From Ruminococcus callidus ATCC 27760 (GTDB lineage: Bacteria; Bacillota; Clostridia; Oscillospirales; Ruminococcaceae), in contig NZ_KI260355.1 of the NCBI RefSeq assembly GCF_000468015.1, positions 1-64,000 of the forward strand: a stretch of DNA of 64,000 nt, given 5' to 3'. Each line of letters starts with the position of its first letter. The stretch's first letter is position 1. This document shows positions 52,429 to 60,314 of the stretch, piece by piece. Position numbers and translations under genes: made by a program. A model generated the notes under the pieces. It saw nothing but the letters and a program-made list of their open reading frames with translations. It made no database searches and was not told the DNA's origin.

Positions 52429-52539
52429 CAATATCCTCCTTTTTAATTTTCATGTTATATACTTTTTTCGACAACCCATGTTTCAAAAAATGCAAGATTT
52501 TATACCCAAAGTATAGATATAAAGCCTTGCATTTTACGT

Positions 52540-53127
52540 TCATATAGTTGTTGTTTTTCTTTTATGATTCATCGCAACACCGATGATAATCATCCATGCT
52601 TCTGTAGACAATCCCAGTACAATTGTTGCGGCAATCTGTTCTTTCAAAAAGATTAAAGAGAATATGCTAGCCGCCGCTTCAATTCCCAGAACAATTCTTG
52701 TTCGCTTACGATACACGTATTGTTCTGTATCATCTAATGGATTATTTTCCGTTTCCACCGGAGCCAGAATCCAGATGACAATACTTGCAACCACAAGTAA
52801 AATAACGGATGCAATCGGATTAATTGGAATCCACTTAATTACCGCAAGCAAAATCGCAATCATGATGGTAGAATTGATATAGCATCGAAAGGGACTGTCT
52901 GCATGATGACCACCAGCGCTGATCCGAATTGGTATGTATGCTGCATTTAACAACATGCAGAGAAGAAGCTTTTGAAACAATATGCCCAACAATAACGTCG
53001 TTATCACGTTCAGAAGCAGCATCATGCCCTGAAAAAATCCGTACACGTACACGTCTGCATCTGCTTCGGAAATAATTCCAGCACAGATTAATTTCCCTGC
53101 AAACCTTTTAGACAAATGTTCCAGCAT
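52540..53127 (-). CDS. agrB: AgrB-type processing/export peptidase
   Basis: The 195-residue membrane protein carries the AgrB core IRISAGGHHADSPFRCYINS, with the catalytic His and Cys, and the downstream PVETENNPLDDTE. Hydrophobic helices surround these (MMLLLNVITTLLLGILFQ; IASVILLVVASIVIWILAPV). AgrB cuts the C-terminal tail of AgrD and forms the thiolactone that becomes the autoinducer. Its ATG overlaps the agrD stop by one base. Confidence 0.95.
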   Translation of the reverse strand: MLEHLSKRFAGKLICAGIISEADADVYVYGFFQGMMLLLNVITTLLLGILFQKLLLCMLLNAAYIPIRISAGGHHADSPFRCYINSTIMIAILLAVIKWIPINPIASVILLVVASIVIWILAPVETENNPLDDTEQYVYRKRTRIVLGIEAAASIFSLIFLKEQIAATIVLGLSTEAWMIIIGVAMNHKRKTTTI

Positions 53128-53279
53128 CAGAATTTACGTAGCTTCTTTACAGACTTCGGCATTTTCGGTTCATAGTCCCACCACATACAAGCCTGTCCGG
53201 CACTGATCTGCGAAGTTTTCTTTGCAGCCATAGCAACACCTGTCAGCAAACTTTTTTTCAAGCTTTTCTTCTCTCGCAT
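53127..53279 (-). CDS. agrD: AgrD-type autoinducer precursor peptide
   Basis: The 50-residue peptide begins MREKKSLKKSLLTGVAMAAK, an amphipathic membrane-binding helix. It continues SQISAGQA, then the predicted signal core CMWWDY, and ends with the acidic/proline recognition tail EPKMPKSVKKLRKF. A Cys followed by four residues and an aromatic, then E-P-x-M-P, is the hallmark of clostridial cyclic lactone autoinducers. The ATG at 53279 is 8 bases after AGGAGG and is preferred; an ATG at 53285 is too close to the site. It is translated with agrB and lies directly behind the LytTR-controlled promoter. Confidence 0.92.
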   Translation of the reverse strand: MREKKSLKKSLLTGVAMAAKKTSQISAGQACMWWDYEPKMPKSVKKLRKF

Positions 53280-53323
53280 TTTCATGACCTCCTGTTCATA
53301 ATTTCAAGATATCTTGCACATGC

Positions 53324-53393
53324 AGTATACCATGCCTGATTTGGAAATACAAGAGATTTACGTCAAATGGTCGTTTTTTTACGTCAAATGGTC
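53324..53393 (-). promoter_or_regulatory. agrDB promoter with LytTR direct-repeat box
   Basis: ACGTCAAATGGTC occurs twice (53360-53372 and 53381-53393 on the plus strand) with a period of exactly 21 bp. Downstream on the minus strand are TTGTAT (53347-53352) and TATACT (53324-53329) with a 17-bp spacer, and then the agrD ribosome site. An imperfect -35 just past a LytTR direct repeat is the usual layout for activation by phosphorylated AgrA. The same half-site occurs upstream of the secreted-protein operon at 18.6 and 19.0 kb. Confidence 0.8.
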
Positions 53394-53430
53394 AAACGGA
53401 CAAAAAAATACCGGCTTTCCTGCCGGCATT

Positions 53431-54714
53431 TCAAGATTTGATCGGAATCGTCACGGAAACCTGAAACAATTCTTCTTTCGTCCTGACGGATACCACACCA
53501 TGGTATTTTTCCACAGTTTTCCGCACATTGGATAAGCCAATTCCCATATGATCCTTTTTGGTGGAATGCCATTGCCGCGGAGAAAGATCCGCTGCTGCCT
53601 GACAAGTATTTGTCATTCGTAGGGCAAGAAGTCCCATCTTCTGACACAAAACCACCTCAATTCGTTTTACCGAACGATCCAGTTCCATACACGCATCTAT
53701 GGCATTATCCAGCAGATTAGAAAAAATTGTCGTGGTATCCATATCGGACAAAAATTCCATGGGAAAATCCTCAATTTCCAGACTGAGCTGAATCGCCTCT
53801 TGTTCACAGCGCCGAGCGGCTGTATTCAGGATTATCTCTAAAATTGCATTCTGATTCCGAATTCTCGGCTGTAGTTGCTTCGCCGCCGCGGACAGATCGG
53901 AAAGATATTGTTCCCCATCCCGTGTGGATTTTCCCGCGATCCATGCCTGTAAGGCTGTAATGTGACGGTTGATATCGTGCGCCGTTTCACATGTCTGCTG
54001 ATAGAGCTTCTGTAATTCCCGGTACATTTGCAGCTGGAGCTGCTGATGCTGCTGCATCAGGTCAGTCTGACGTTCTTTCTCCCGCATTTGAGAAATTTTA
54101 TGGAATATATAAATAATATACAAATCCAGTCCTAAGAATCCCGCTAAAAACAACAGCATAGCCCAACCGGAGGATTTTTCCTGTGCTGTAGCAGAAAAAT
54201 ATGCAAAAATCCCAACTTCAAACAGCACCACCAGCACATAGAACATGACCTCGTGCCACCGGATCTTAAATTGTTCCTTGGAACGAATCAAAATCTTTGC
54301 AATTCTTGTAAGGACGATCTGGAGAATCCAGTTCCAGATATGATGTTGCCAGACAAGCGCTGTAGTTCCTAATGTTATTGAAATTGTATTTTGGTGAAAT
54401 GCTGATACAACAATAACACCCAGTGCATCTGCACTTAATGTGAGCATTGCAAATAACGCTGTATACATAAATAAAGCAGCTTTATTGCAAGAAAACAACA
54501 GCCAAATTATTAGCAAAATAATGCAGCATCCTGAGATAAAATTCAGTGGTGAAATCTGTAAATACACAATTAAAGCTTTTGAAATCACTGCTGCTGTGAT
54601 CAGCAAGATTCGTTTTACCATGTGGGTGGAACGAACAGGATATTTCCCATATAATAAATAAAAGCAAAGAACGACATTCAAAAGTAAAGTCACACAATCT
54701 AAAATATACTGCAT
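53431..54714 (-). CDS. agrC: AgrC-type sensor histidine kinase
   Basis: The 427-residue protein has a six- to seven-helix membrane sensor region (about 1-200, for example FISGCCIILLIIWLLFSCN and WAMLLFLAGFLGLDLYIIYI). A cytoplasmic HPK10-type kinase follows: CETAHDINRHITALQAWI with the phospho-accepting His near residue 245, FSNLLDNAIDACMELD (N box) and MGIGLSNVRKTVEKYHGVVS (G box). It should bind the cyclic peptide made from AgrD and phosphorylate AgrA. It starts 2 bp after the agrA stop. Confidence 0.92.
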   Translation of the reverse strand: MQYILDCVTLLLNVVLCFYLLYGKYPVRSTHMVKRILLITAAVISKALIVYLQISPLNFISGCCIILLIIWLLFSCNKAALFMYTALFAMLTLSADALGVIVVSAFHQNTISITLGTTALVWQHHIWNWILQIVLTRIAKILIRSKEQFKIRWHEVMFYVLVVLFEVGIFAYFSATAQEKSSGWAMLLFLAGFLGLDLYIIYIFHKISQMREKERQTDLMQQHQQLQLQMYRELQKLYQQTCETAHDINRHITALQAWIAGKSTRDGEQYLSDLSAAAKQLQPRIRNQNAILEIILNTAARRCEQEAIQLSLEIEDFPMEFLSDMDTTTIFSNLLDNAIDACMELDRSVKRIEVVLCQKMGLLALRMTNTCQAAADLSPRQWHSTKKDHMGIGLSNVRKTVEKYHGVVSVRTKEELFQVSVTIPIKS

Positions 54715-54716
54715 AG

Positions 54717-55448
54717 TTAAAAATCTCCATTTGTCATATAACGATTTAACGCATCAAATACTTCTCCATATCTTCTGCGAGAAATCAGAATCACATCGTC
54801 ATTTTCCATGACGAGCTTTTTATTTTTTCCGTCAATCTCCCGAATATGCTGGATGTTTACCAAAAAACTCGGATTCGGCATCAGAAAGTAATCGTGGTTT
54901 ATAATACCATATACATTTGTGATACTGTCTTTGATGATATAATATTCTTTTCGCATTTGCACCCGAACCGTGCGATCCTGCACATAGCAAAAATAATAAA
55001 TATCAGACATTTCTACATATTTACAGGAGTTCTCTGTTGACAGCTGAAAATATTCCTTGGGCATCGCATTTGTAATGCTGCGCTGGAAACTAAGATACTC
55101 ATCCAGCACTTGAAAAATTGCAACTTTCTCCGTCGGTTTTGTCAGATATGCAAAAGGGTGAATTGTCATTGCCTTCTGGATATAGCTGTCGTAGGATGTG
55201 ATATAGATCAGCGCAACCCACTTATTCCAGGCACGCAGTCGTTGCGCGGTTTCAATCCCATTAATGCCATTCATCTGAATATCCAGAAATGCGACATCGA
55301 TCGGGATATTACATGACAATAGATCTTCACCACAAAAAAATGGAAAAATCCGGTATTCCAGATTTCTTTCCTGAAAAAAAACTGACACACAGGTTGAGAG
55401 CATTACAACCTGTTCTTTTTCATCATCCACAATAGCAATCCGAATCAT
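54717..55448 (-). CDS. agrA: AgrA-type LytTR response regulator
   Basis: The 243-residue protein has a receiver domain (IRIAIVDDEKEQVV with the acidic pair, AFLDIQMNGINGIE with the phospho-accepting Asp, and TKP) and a LytTR DNA-binding domain (FQLSTENSCKYVEMSDIYYF; LMPNPSFLVNIQHIREIDGK; DDVILISRRRYGEVFDALNR). LytTR domains bind 9-bp direct repeats spaced two turns apart, matching the boxes in this window. The gene order agrA-agrC-agrD-agrB differs from the staphylococcal B-D-C-A. Confidence 0.93.
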   Translation of the reverse strand: MIRIAIVDDEKEQVVMLSTCVSVFFQERNLEYRIFPFFCGEDLLSCNIPIDVAFLDIQMNGINGIETAQRLRAWNKWVALIYITSYDSYIQKAMTIHPFAYLTKPTEKVAIFQVLDEYLSFQRSITNAMPKEYFQLSTENSCKYVEMSDIYYFCYVQDRTVRVQMRKEYYIIKDSITNVYGIINHDYFLMPNPSFLVNIQHIREIDGKNKKLVMENDDVILISRRRYGEVFDALNRYMTNGDF

Positions 55449-55559
55449 TTTGTATCTGCCCCTCTTTCTTTTTACAAATCATACCACAAAATCAACCAAA
55501 AATCAAGCTGTATAAACAAATTCCAGCATGGTATAATATTTAAAAAGAAAAGGACAAGC

Positions 55560-55578
55560 TTTCGTCAATTCCGCCCAT
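55560..55578. repeat. 19-bp repeat flanking the integrase, left copy
   Basis: TTTCGTCAATTCCGCCCAT occurs here and, in inverted orientation, at 56935-56953, so the two copies bracket the integrase gene. GGACAAG lies close to each copy on its outer side in the same inverted sense. They are candidates for the attachment core and an integrase arm site of element F. Confidence 0.6.
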
Positions 55579-55658
55579 ACATGGATAAAACAAGAAAATA
55601 CATAGAAACCACGTTGCTTTCAAAACAAATACTGACAAGAATCTGACGGCAAATAAAT

Positions 55659-56759
55659 TTATGCTGACAAACAAAGTCTGCTTACATAACTCCGCTTCAT
55701 CTGCATGGAAGAATGCACATAACGGTTCAAAGTAATGCTGGCGTCCGCGTGCCCCAGCAGTTCACTGAGTGTCTTTGGATCGAAACCGTTTGCAATACAA
55801 ACCGTGGCATAGGTATGTCGAAGCAAATGAAACGGTACATTCCGCAGCTGACAAGCTTTCAAAACCGCCTTAAAGCGATATTGCATCGTTCTCGGTTCTT
55901 CAGGCTTTGCCGTGCCAGAAAGCAAAAACAGCTTGCTATCTTTTTTCTGCTGTGATAATAAATCCAGCAAAAATGCCGGAATCGGTACAGTTCTAATTGA
56001 TGTTATGCTCTTTGGAGAACCGATAATCACCTCGGAACTGCCACGCTTGTTGATTCGCTGAACAGTTCTTTTCACGGAAAGCGTTCCGTTTTCAAAATCA
56101 ATATCGCCCCAAGTCAGGCCGCATAGTTCTCCCACACGCAAACCTGTGAACAGACACAGCAGAATCCCTAAGTTTGTTCTGGTAAGGTTGTGCAAAAGAT
56201 ATTGTTCCAGCTGTCTTCGCTCTGCCGCATTCAGCACATCCAATTGTTTCTTCTCCGCCTTGGGCATAGTGAAATTTGTAGATTTTACGTTGTATTCCTG
56301 CACTGCATACTGCTCGATACTGCGATACACACGCATCATATCCCGTACTGTCTTTGCTGACAATCCCCCTTGTCCATTCAGCCGACCGAATTGCATCTTG
56401 CTTTGAATAAAGCTGTTTAATTTTTGCGTGGTCAGGCTGGAAAAATATTCGCCGCCCAGTGTCGGCAGAATGTGCTTTGCAACGATATTTGCGTAATTCG
56501 CATAGCTTGCCGGCTTCACACGCAGCTTTGCCGCTGCAAGCCATTGTTCTGCCGCATCCCGAACCGTAAGTTTTAAGTTGGAAACTGTCCGCTCTTGACG
56601 AACAGTGTAGAACTGTGTCATTTTTTCTTTCACACCAGATAGTGTGCGGTCATAGACAGATTTGTACTTCAGTTTTCCGTCTTCTTTATAACCAATTGGT
56701 ACACGACCTTCGTAGCGTCCATCTTTGCGTTTGTAAATATTACTTCCTTTTCGAGCCAT
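55659..56759 (-). CDS. Tyrosine integrase of the conjugative element
   Basis: The 366-residue protein has an N-terminal arm-binding domain (NIYKRKDGRYEGRVPIGYKE), a core-binding domain (AAKLRVKPASYANYANIVAK) and a catalytic domain with TGLRVGELCGLTW (Arg), HLLRHTYATVC (His-x-x-Arg) and LLGHADASITLNRYVHSS (His, Tyr). It is of Tn916-Int type and length. It sits at the left end of the transfer genes and should integrate and excise element F. Confidence 0.88.
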   Translation of the reverse strand: MARKGSNIYKRKDGRYEGRVPIGYKEDGKLKYKSVYDRTLSGVKEKMTQFYTVRQERTVSNLKLTVRDAAEQWLAAAKLRVKPASYANYANIVAKHILPTLGGEYFSSLTTQKLNSFIQSKMQFGRLNGQGGLSAKTVRDMMRVYRSIEQYAVQEYNVKSTNFTMPKAEKKQLDVLNAAERRQLEQYLLHNLTRTNLGILLCLFTGLRVGELCGLTWGDIDFENGTLSVKRTVQRINKRGSSEVIIGSPKSITSIRTVPIPAFLLDLLSQQKKDSKLFLLSGTAKPEEPRTMQYRFKAVLKACQLRNVPFHLLRHTYATVCIANGFDPKTLSELLGHADASITLNRYVHSSMQMKRSYVSRLCLSA

Positions 56760-56862
56760 AAAGCAAAACCTCCTGACAATTTTTCAGACGGCGAAACCGT
56801 CCGATTCTAACGTGAAAAACAGCTTTTCGTTGCCCTGTTCACAAAAAAATTTGGAAAACCTC

Positions 56863-56890
56863 TTTACATTTCCTCAGAATGTGGTATAAT
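56863..56890 (+). promoter_or_regulatory. Plus-strand promoter-like sequence
   Basis: TTTACA and TATAAT are separated by 16 bp and point right, although no plus-strand gene follows. A strong hairpin at 56959 would end a transcript of about 95 nt crossing the 19-bp integrase repeat. This could be a small RNA, or a promoter that becomes useful after excision and circularisation. Confidence 0.4.
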
Positions 56891-56958
56891 AATAGCAAAA
56901 ACCGCATGATCTTGTCCCGAAAAACGTGACGTAAATGGGCGGAATTGACGAAAAAATA

Positions 56959-56988
56959 AGGCGTACTGAAATCAAAAACAGTACGCCT
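56959..56988. terminator. Stem-loop terminator
   Basis: AGGCGTACTG and CAGTACGCCT form a perfect 10-bp stem with a 10-base loop. It lies between the relaxase gene end and the integrase start, and can end transcription coming from either side. Confidence 0.65.
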
Positions 56989-57072
56989 CATATATTTTCC
57001 TCTTTGCTATAAAACTATCTTCTATTTTCTACTTCACATTCCCATGGCATCATGACACGGGGCATATGGCAC

Positions 57073-59316
57073 TTAATAAGACTGCTCCTGTGTTTGCGTG
57101 CGTTCTTCCTTCATGCCAAGTGCCTGTTTTTTCTCCTGCATCATTCGGCGAAGCTTTTTATCCACGGATATTCTGCCGGATTGAAATTTCTGATTGTAGT
57201 CCTCAGAAAGACACCTACTGAGATTTACAAACAAGCTGAAAATCGTATTTGTCAACATTTCGGACTGATACTGTTCCATATTATCAAGTATATTTTGCGC
57301 ATATCCGTTGCCCCGTTCAGCAGAAAATGTGAGAAATTGCAACGCTTTTTCCCGATTCTGCGGAACTTCTTCACAGCCAAATAAATAGATTTTTCCCAAC
57401 CAGTAACTTGCCCACGTATTCATATTCGAACACTTTTCAAAATACGAAACGGCACACTGCACATCACGCTTTTCCTCTGTCAGATATAACTTGCCTAGCG
57501 CGTAAAAAGCATACTCGTTCTCATCCGCCGCAATCAGATATTTTTCCGCTTTATCCAGATTCTGTGTAGTTATTTTGCCGTCCAGATAGAGTTTTCCAAG
57601 CTTGTAACAAGACAGCGTATCACCGCTGTCCGCACATTCCGTCAGCACGAAAATACCCTTGTCAACGTCCTGTTCCAAAAACTCGCCGCTGATATATTCC
57701 AGTGCAATAATTCGTTTCGCATAAACATTTCCGTGTGCTGCAGACTGCTGAAAATATGTAATTGCTTTCGGCATGTCCACGTCTGTTCCCAAACCTTTCA
57801 TATACATCCTACCAATCTGATACTGCAAAAGTGGCTTGATCTTTTTCGATTTCGGTTCAATCAATAAAAATCCCTGCAACGCTTCCTGATAAAGTGCAAC
57901 CGATTTTTCCACATCCTTTTTGCCCAGCTTTTCAGATGTATACAGCTTTCCCAATTCAAACATCACAAGCACATTTCCGGACTTAGTCTCTGACAGCAAA
58001 AGCTGTTCCGCTTTTTGAAAATCCTCAGTCTTTGACTGTTTGTCATAAATGATTTTGCAAGCCGTTTTATAGTTGTCGCTCCACTTTAGATAATATTGAT
58101 TTTCTGAATCAATAGGTTCCTCATCAATTTGCGGCAGAATCTCCATTTCCACAAAATGCTCTGGTAGTTCTGGTTCTACAACTGACATTTCTTCAGCAGG
58201 GAATTGCATCTGCAAAACTTGCTGAATAATCATGTTCCGCACAGGCTGAAAGACCTTGTTCTCCCATAGCAAAGGGAATTCCTTTTCCTTCTGCGTATAG
58301 GTTTTGTACTTCTGCCGTTCAAGTTCACACCACTTCTCGTACAGTTCAGATATATTTTTCTCCTGCGACAGAATTCTGAAAATCTCATCCACCGTTTTCT
58401 TGACTTCCGGCTTGAGATAACCGTAAACTTTTTTGCCTTTTGTGTTATCAAGTTGATTTTTCAAAGTAAGGATAAGATTTTCAAGGTTTGCATTATGAAA
58501 ATGATTCTCCGCAATCTGCTTCACCAACTGTTCGACATACTTTTTAGACTCCATTTTCAATTCATCACGCCGAAGCGTCTGCTCCTGATAGATCGACTGC
58601 AATTCATCATGAAAAATATCATTTGCAAATACAGAACGTATTTTATCAATGCCTTGCTTCGTCAAAAATCCCTGCTTCGAATTTGTGGAATAAACAATCA
58701 GATGTATATGCGGATGATGCGTGGTATCGTGAAATGCGCCGTACCATTTCAGATTGCACAGCGGAATTATCGTCTGCTCCGCAATGTCAGCAATGTGCCG
58801 CATGACAAGCTCACGCCAACGGTCAGAGTTGTCATAACCCAGCCGAATCGCATCTTCACGGCGTAATGAGACAACGTGCGACCACACATTTCCGGGATGA
58901 TTCGCAACTTCCTCTGCAACCTGATCAAGCACAATCGGCTCATTGCTTTCATTAAAAAGTCCATGTTCGCCACGCTTTTCCACGCCGGGTCGCATCGCCA
59001 TGTAGCCGACAAAATTCTGACGGTTGCCAATCACATCCGCATTGCGCTCAATAATTATGCTAATCAGTTCAGACGCATTTTCAGCTGTAGGATTATTTTT
59101 GTAATCCTCAAATTCCAAATATTTTTTTGATTCTGGAAAATCATTGAGCAGTTCATTCAGTAGCTTTTTCTGATTCTCCGTAGAATATTTTTTACTCTGC
59201 TCACGAACTTCAACCGACTCACGAGTCGCAATATATTTCGTATAATTCTTCCGTTGAGATTTTGTTTTTGCAGTACCACTTTTCAGATATCGGCTTGTAA
59301 CAATTAATAACGACAT
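57073..59316 (-). CDS. Relaxase (MobP-like) with Sel1-like repeats
   Basis: The 747-residue protein has a relaxase domain in the first 250 residues. The metal-binding HxHxH-type motif is HDTTHHPHIHLIVYS, and HPGNVWSHVVSLRREDAIRL belongs to the same family. It nicks oriT and pilots the strand to the recipient. Residues about 430-720 form Sel1/TPR-like repeats (LLQYQIGRMYMKGLGTDVDM; ASYWLGKIYLFGCEEVPQNR), an unusually long protein-binding tail. The start shares one base with the stop of the preceding accessory gene. Confidence 0.85.
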   Translation of the reverse strand: MSLLIVTSRYLKSGTAKTKSQRKNYTKYIATRESVEVREQSKKYSTENQKKLLNELLNDFPESKKYLEFEDYKNNPTAENASELISIIIERNADVIGNRQNFVGYMAMRPGVEKRGEHGLFNESNEPIVLDQVAEEVANHPGNVWSHVVSLRREDAIRLGYDNSDRWRELVMRHIADIAEQTIIPLCNLKWYGAFHDTTHHPHIHLIVYSTNSKQGFLTKQGIDKIRSVFANDIFHDELQSIYQEQTLRRDELKMESKKYVEQLVKQIAENHFHNANLENLILTLKNQLDNTKGKKVYGYLKPEVKKTVDEIFRILSQEKNISELYEKWCELERQKYKTYTQKEKEFPLLWENKVFQPVRNMIIQQVLQMQFPAEEMSVVEPELPEHFVEMEILPQIDEEPIDSENQYYLKWSDNYKTACKIIYDKQSKTEDFQKAEQLLLSETKSGNVLVMFELGKLYTSEKLGKKDVEKSVALYQEALQGFLLIEPKSKKIKPLLQYQIGRMYMKGLGTDVDMPKAITYFQQSAAHGNVYAKRIIALEYISGEFLEQDVDKGIFVLTECADSGDTLSCYKLGKLYLDGKITTQNLDKAEKYLIAADENEYAFYALGKLYLTEEKRDVQCAVSYFEKCSNMNTWASYWLGKIYLFGCEEVPQNREKALQFLTFSAERGNGYAQNILDNMEQYQSEMLTNTIFSLFVNLSRCLSEDYNQKFQSGRISVDKKLRRMMQEKKQALGMKEERTQTQEQSY

Positions 59317-59789
59317 TAGTCACCGCTCCTTTGATAGCGAACCGCTTTTTCAAAATTGATAATGCCATTGATGCGTTTCACTTCATCCACACACATGATA
59401 CGAAGCTTTTTCAAAGTTTCGTCATCAATTTCATTGATTGCCGCAAGCATATGTGTTAGTGCACCAACTTCCACTGCCAACTTAAAAAGAGCACGGGAAA
59501 GTTTTTGCTCGCTGCCCTTCACAATACCCTCTGTAATCACAGCAAGCTGCGGAGCAATAAACTCTGTAGCAGTACTTTCTTTGTTCAGAAGATAACCACA
59601 GTAAAACCGAATTGCCTTTTCCATAAACTCCGTTTTGGAACGACAGTTGTCGGTCTCATACAGCATATTCACCTTTTCCATCGTGTCTGAAAAAATGTAC
59701 AAAGGAAACTTAAGCTTTTCTGATGCGACATTATCAAAAAGTGCTGAATCTTCGGCACTTTTTCTCTTTTTTTGCAAATCTGACTCCAT
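59316..59789 (-). CDS. Relaxosome accessory (MobC-like) protein
   Basis: The 157-residue protein has a ribbon-helix-helix-like N-terminal half (LKFPLYIFSDTMEKVNMLYE, CRSKTEFMEKAIRFYCGYLL) and a helical C-terminus (LKKLRIMCVDEVKRINGIIN). Small proteins of this type bind oriT and help the relaxase. It is translationally coupled to the relaxase and lies just after the candidate oriT hairpins, which supports this role. Confidence 0.65.
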   Translation of the reverse strand: MESDLQKKRKSAEDSALFDNVASEKLKFPLYIFSDTMEKVNMLYETDNCRSKTEFMEKAIRFYCGYLLNKESTATEFIAPQLAVITEGIVKGSEQKLSRALFKLAVEVGALTHMLAAINEIDDETLKKLRIMCVDEVKRINGIINFEKAVRYQRSGD

Positions 59790-59849
59790 GATCTTTGAAA
59801 CCCTCCGTTTCTGACTCCATTCCTACAAGATTTTGTAACTCTCGCAGAA

Positions 59850-59902
59850 TCGGCGAGCTTTGCTCGTCCGATGTGATTGTTTTGGCGGCTTGACGCCAAA
59901 AC
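59850..59902. other. Candidate oriT with two hairpins
   Basis: Two perfect stem-loops lie side by side: CGAGC-TTT-GCTCG at 59854-59866 and GTTTTGGCG-GCTTGA-CGCCAAAAC at 59879-59902. Hairpins directly upstream of a MobC-like and relaxase pair are typical of the transfer origin. The 290 bp between the accessory gene and the DUF6103-like gene hold no protein. Confidence 0.5.
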
Positions 59903-60077
59903 TTTAACCTGCAATAAAATAAATGACCCACAAACCCACCCGAAATCATCTAATTTCTACCATTCTCAAACTCTGCGATAAATGCCCCAAATTCGCTCCG
60001 ACTACATTTAGGGTAAACTTATTCCACCGACCGCCGAATCTCGTCACACGGTGGCACACGGTGCGAACTGCGGCGAA

Positions 60078-60314
60078 TTACTGCTCCGACTGATTTTCAC
60101 TTTCCACAGGAGCAGTCAGTTTTGTCCTGCGGGACGGCTTTTTTGATGCGGTCAACTCGATAAACTCACGCACATTGGAGGGGACATATTTCTGATAAAG
60201 CTGCTCTGCAAACTTTTCAAGTTCCTCCGACAGCTTCATATTTTTCTGCCCCAGATACATCTCCAGCGCAGACAATTTTTCAGAATCAACGCTTACTGTG
60301 ACTGATTTTTTCAT
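60078..60314 (-). CDS. DUF6103-like small protein
   Basis: The 78-residue protein begins MKKSVTVSVDSEKLSALEMY and contains LSEELEKFAEQLYQKYVPSN and VREFIELTA. This matches the small DUF6103-type proteins next to ArdA-like genes on Firmicutes ICEs. The N-terminal strand and two helices suggest a ribbon-helix-helix fold. It overlaps the preceding gene by 4 bp (ATGA). Confidence 0.65.
   Translation of the reverse strand: MKKSVTVSVDSEKLSALEMYLGQKNMKLSEELEKFAEQLYQKYVPSNVREFIELTASKKPSRRTKLTAPVESENQSEQ

Noticed and set aside
52485-52537. AAAATGCAAG/CTTGCATTTT inverted repeat between agrB and the RHS gene as a terminator
   Set aside because: The loop is about 27 bases and no T-run follows, so I do not call a terminator; it would bear on whether RHS is co-transcribed with agrDB.
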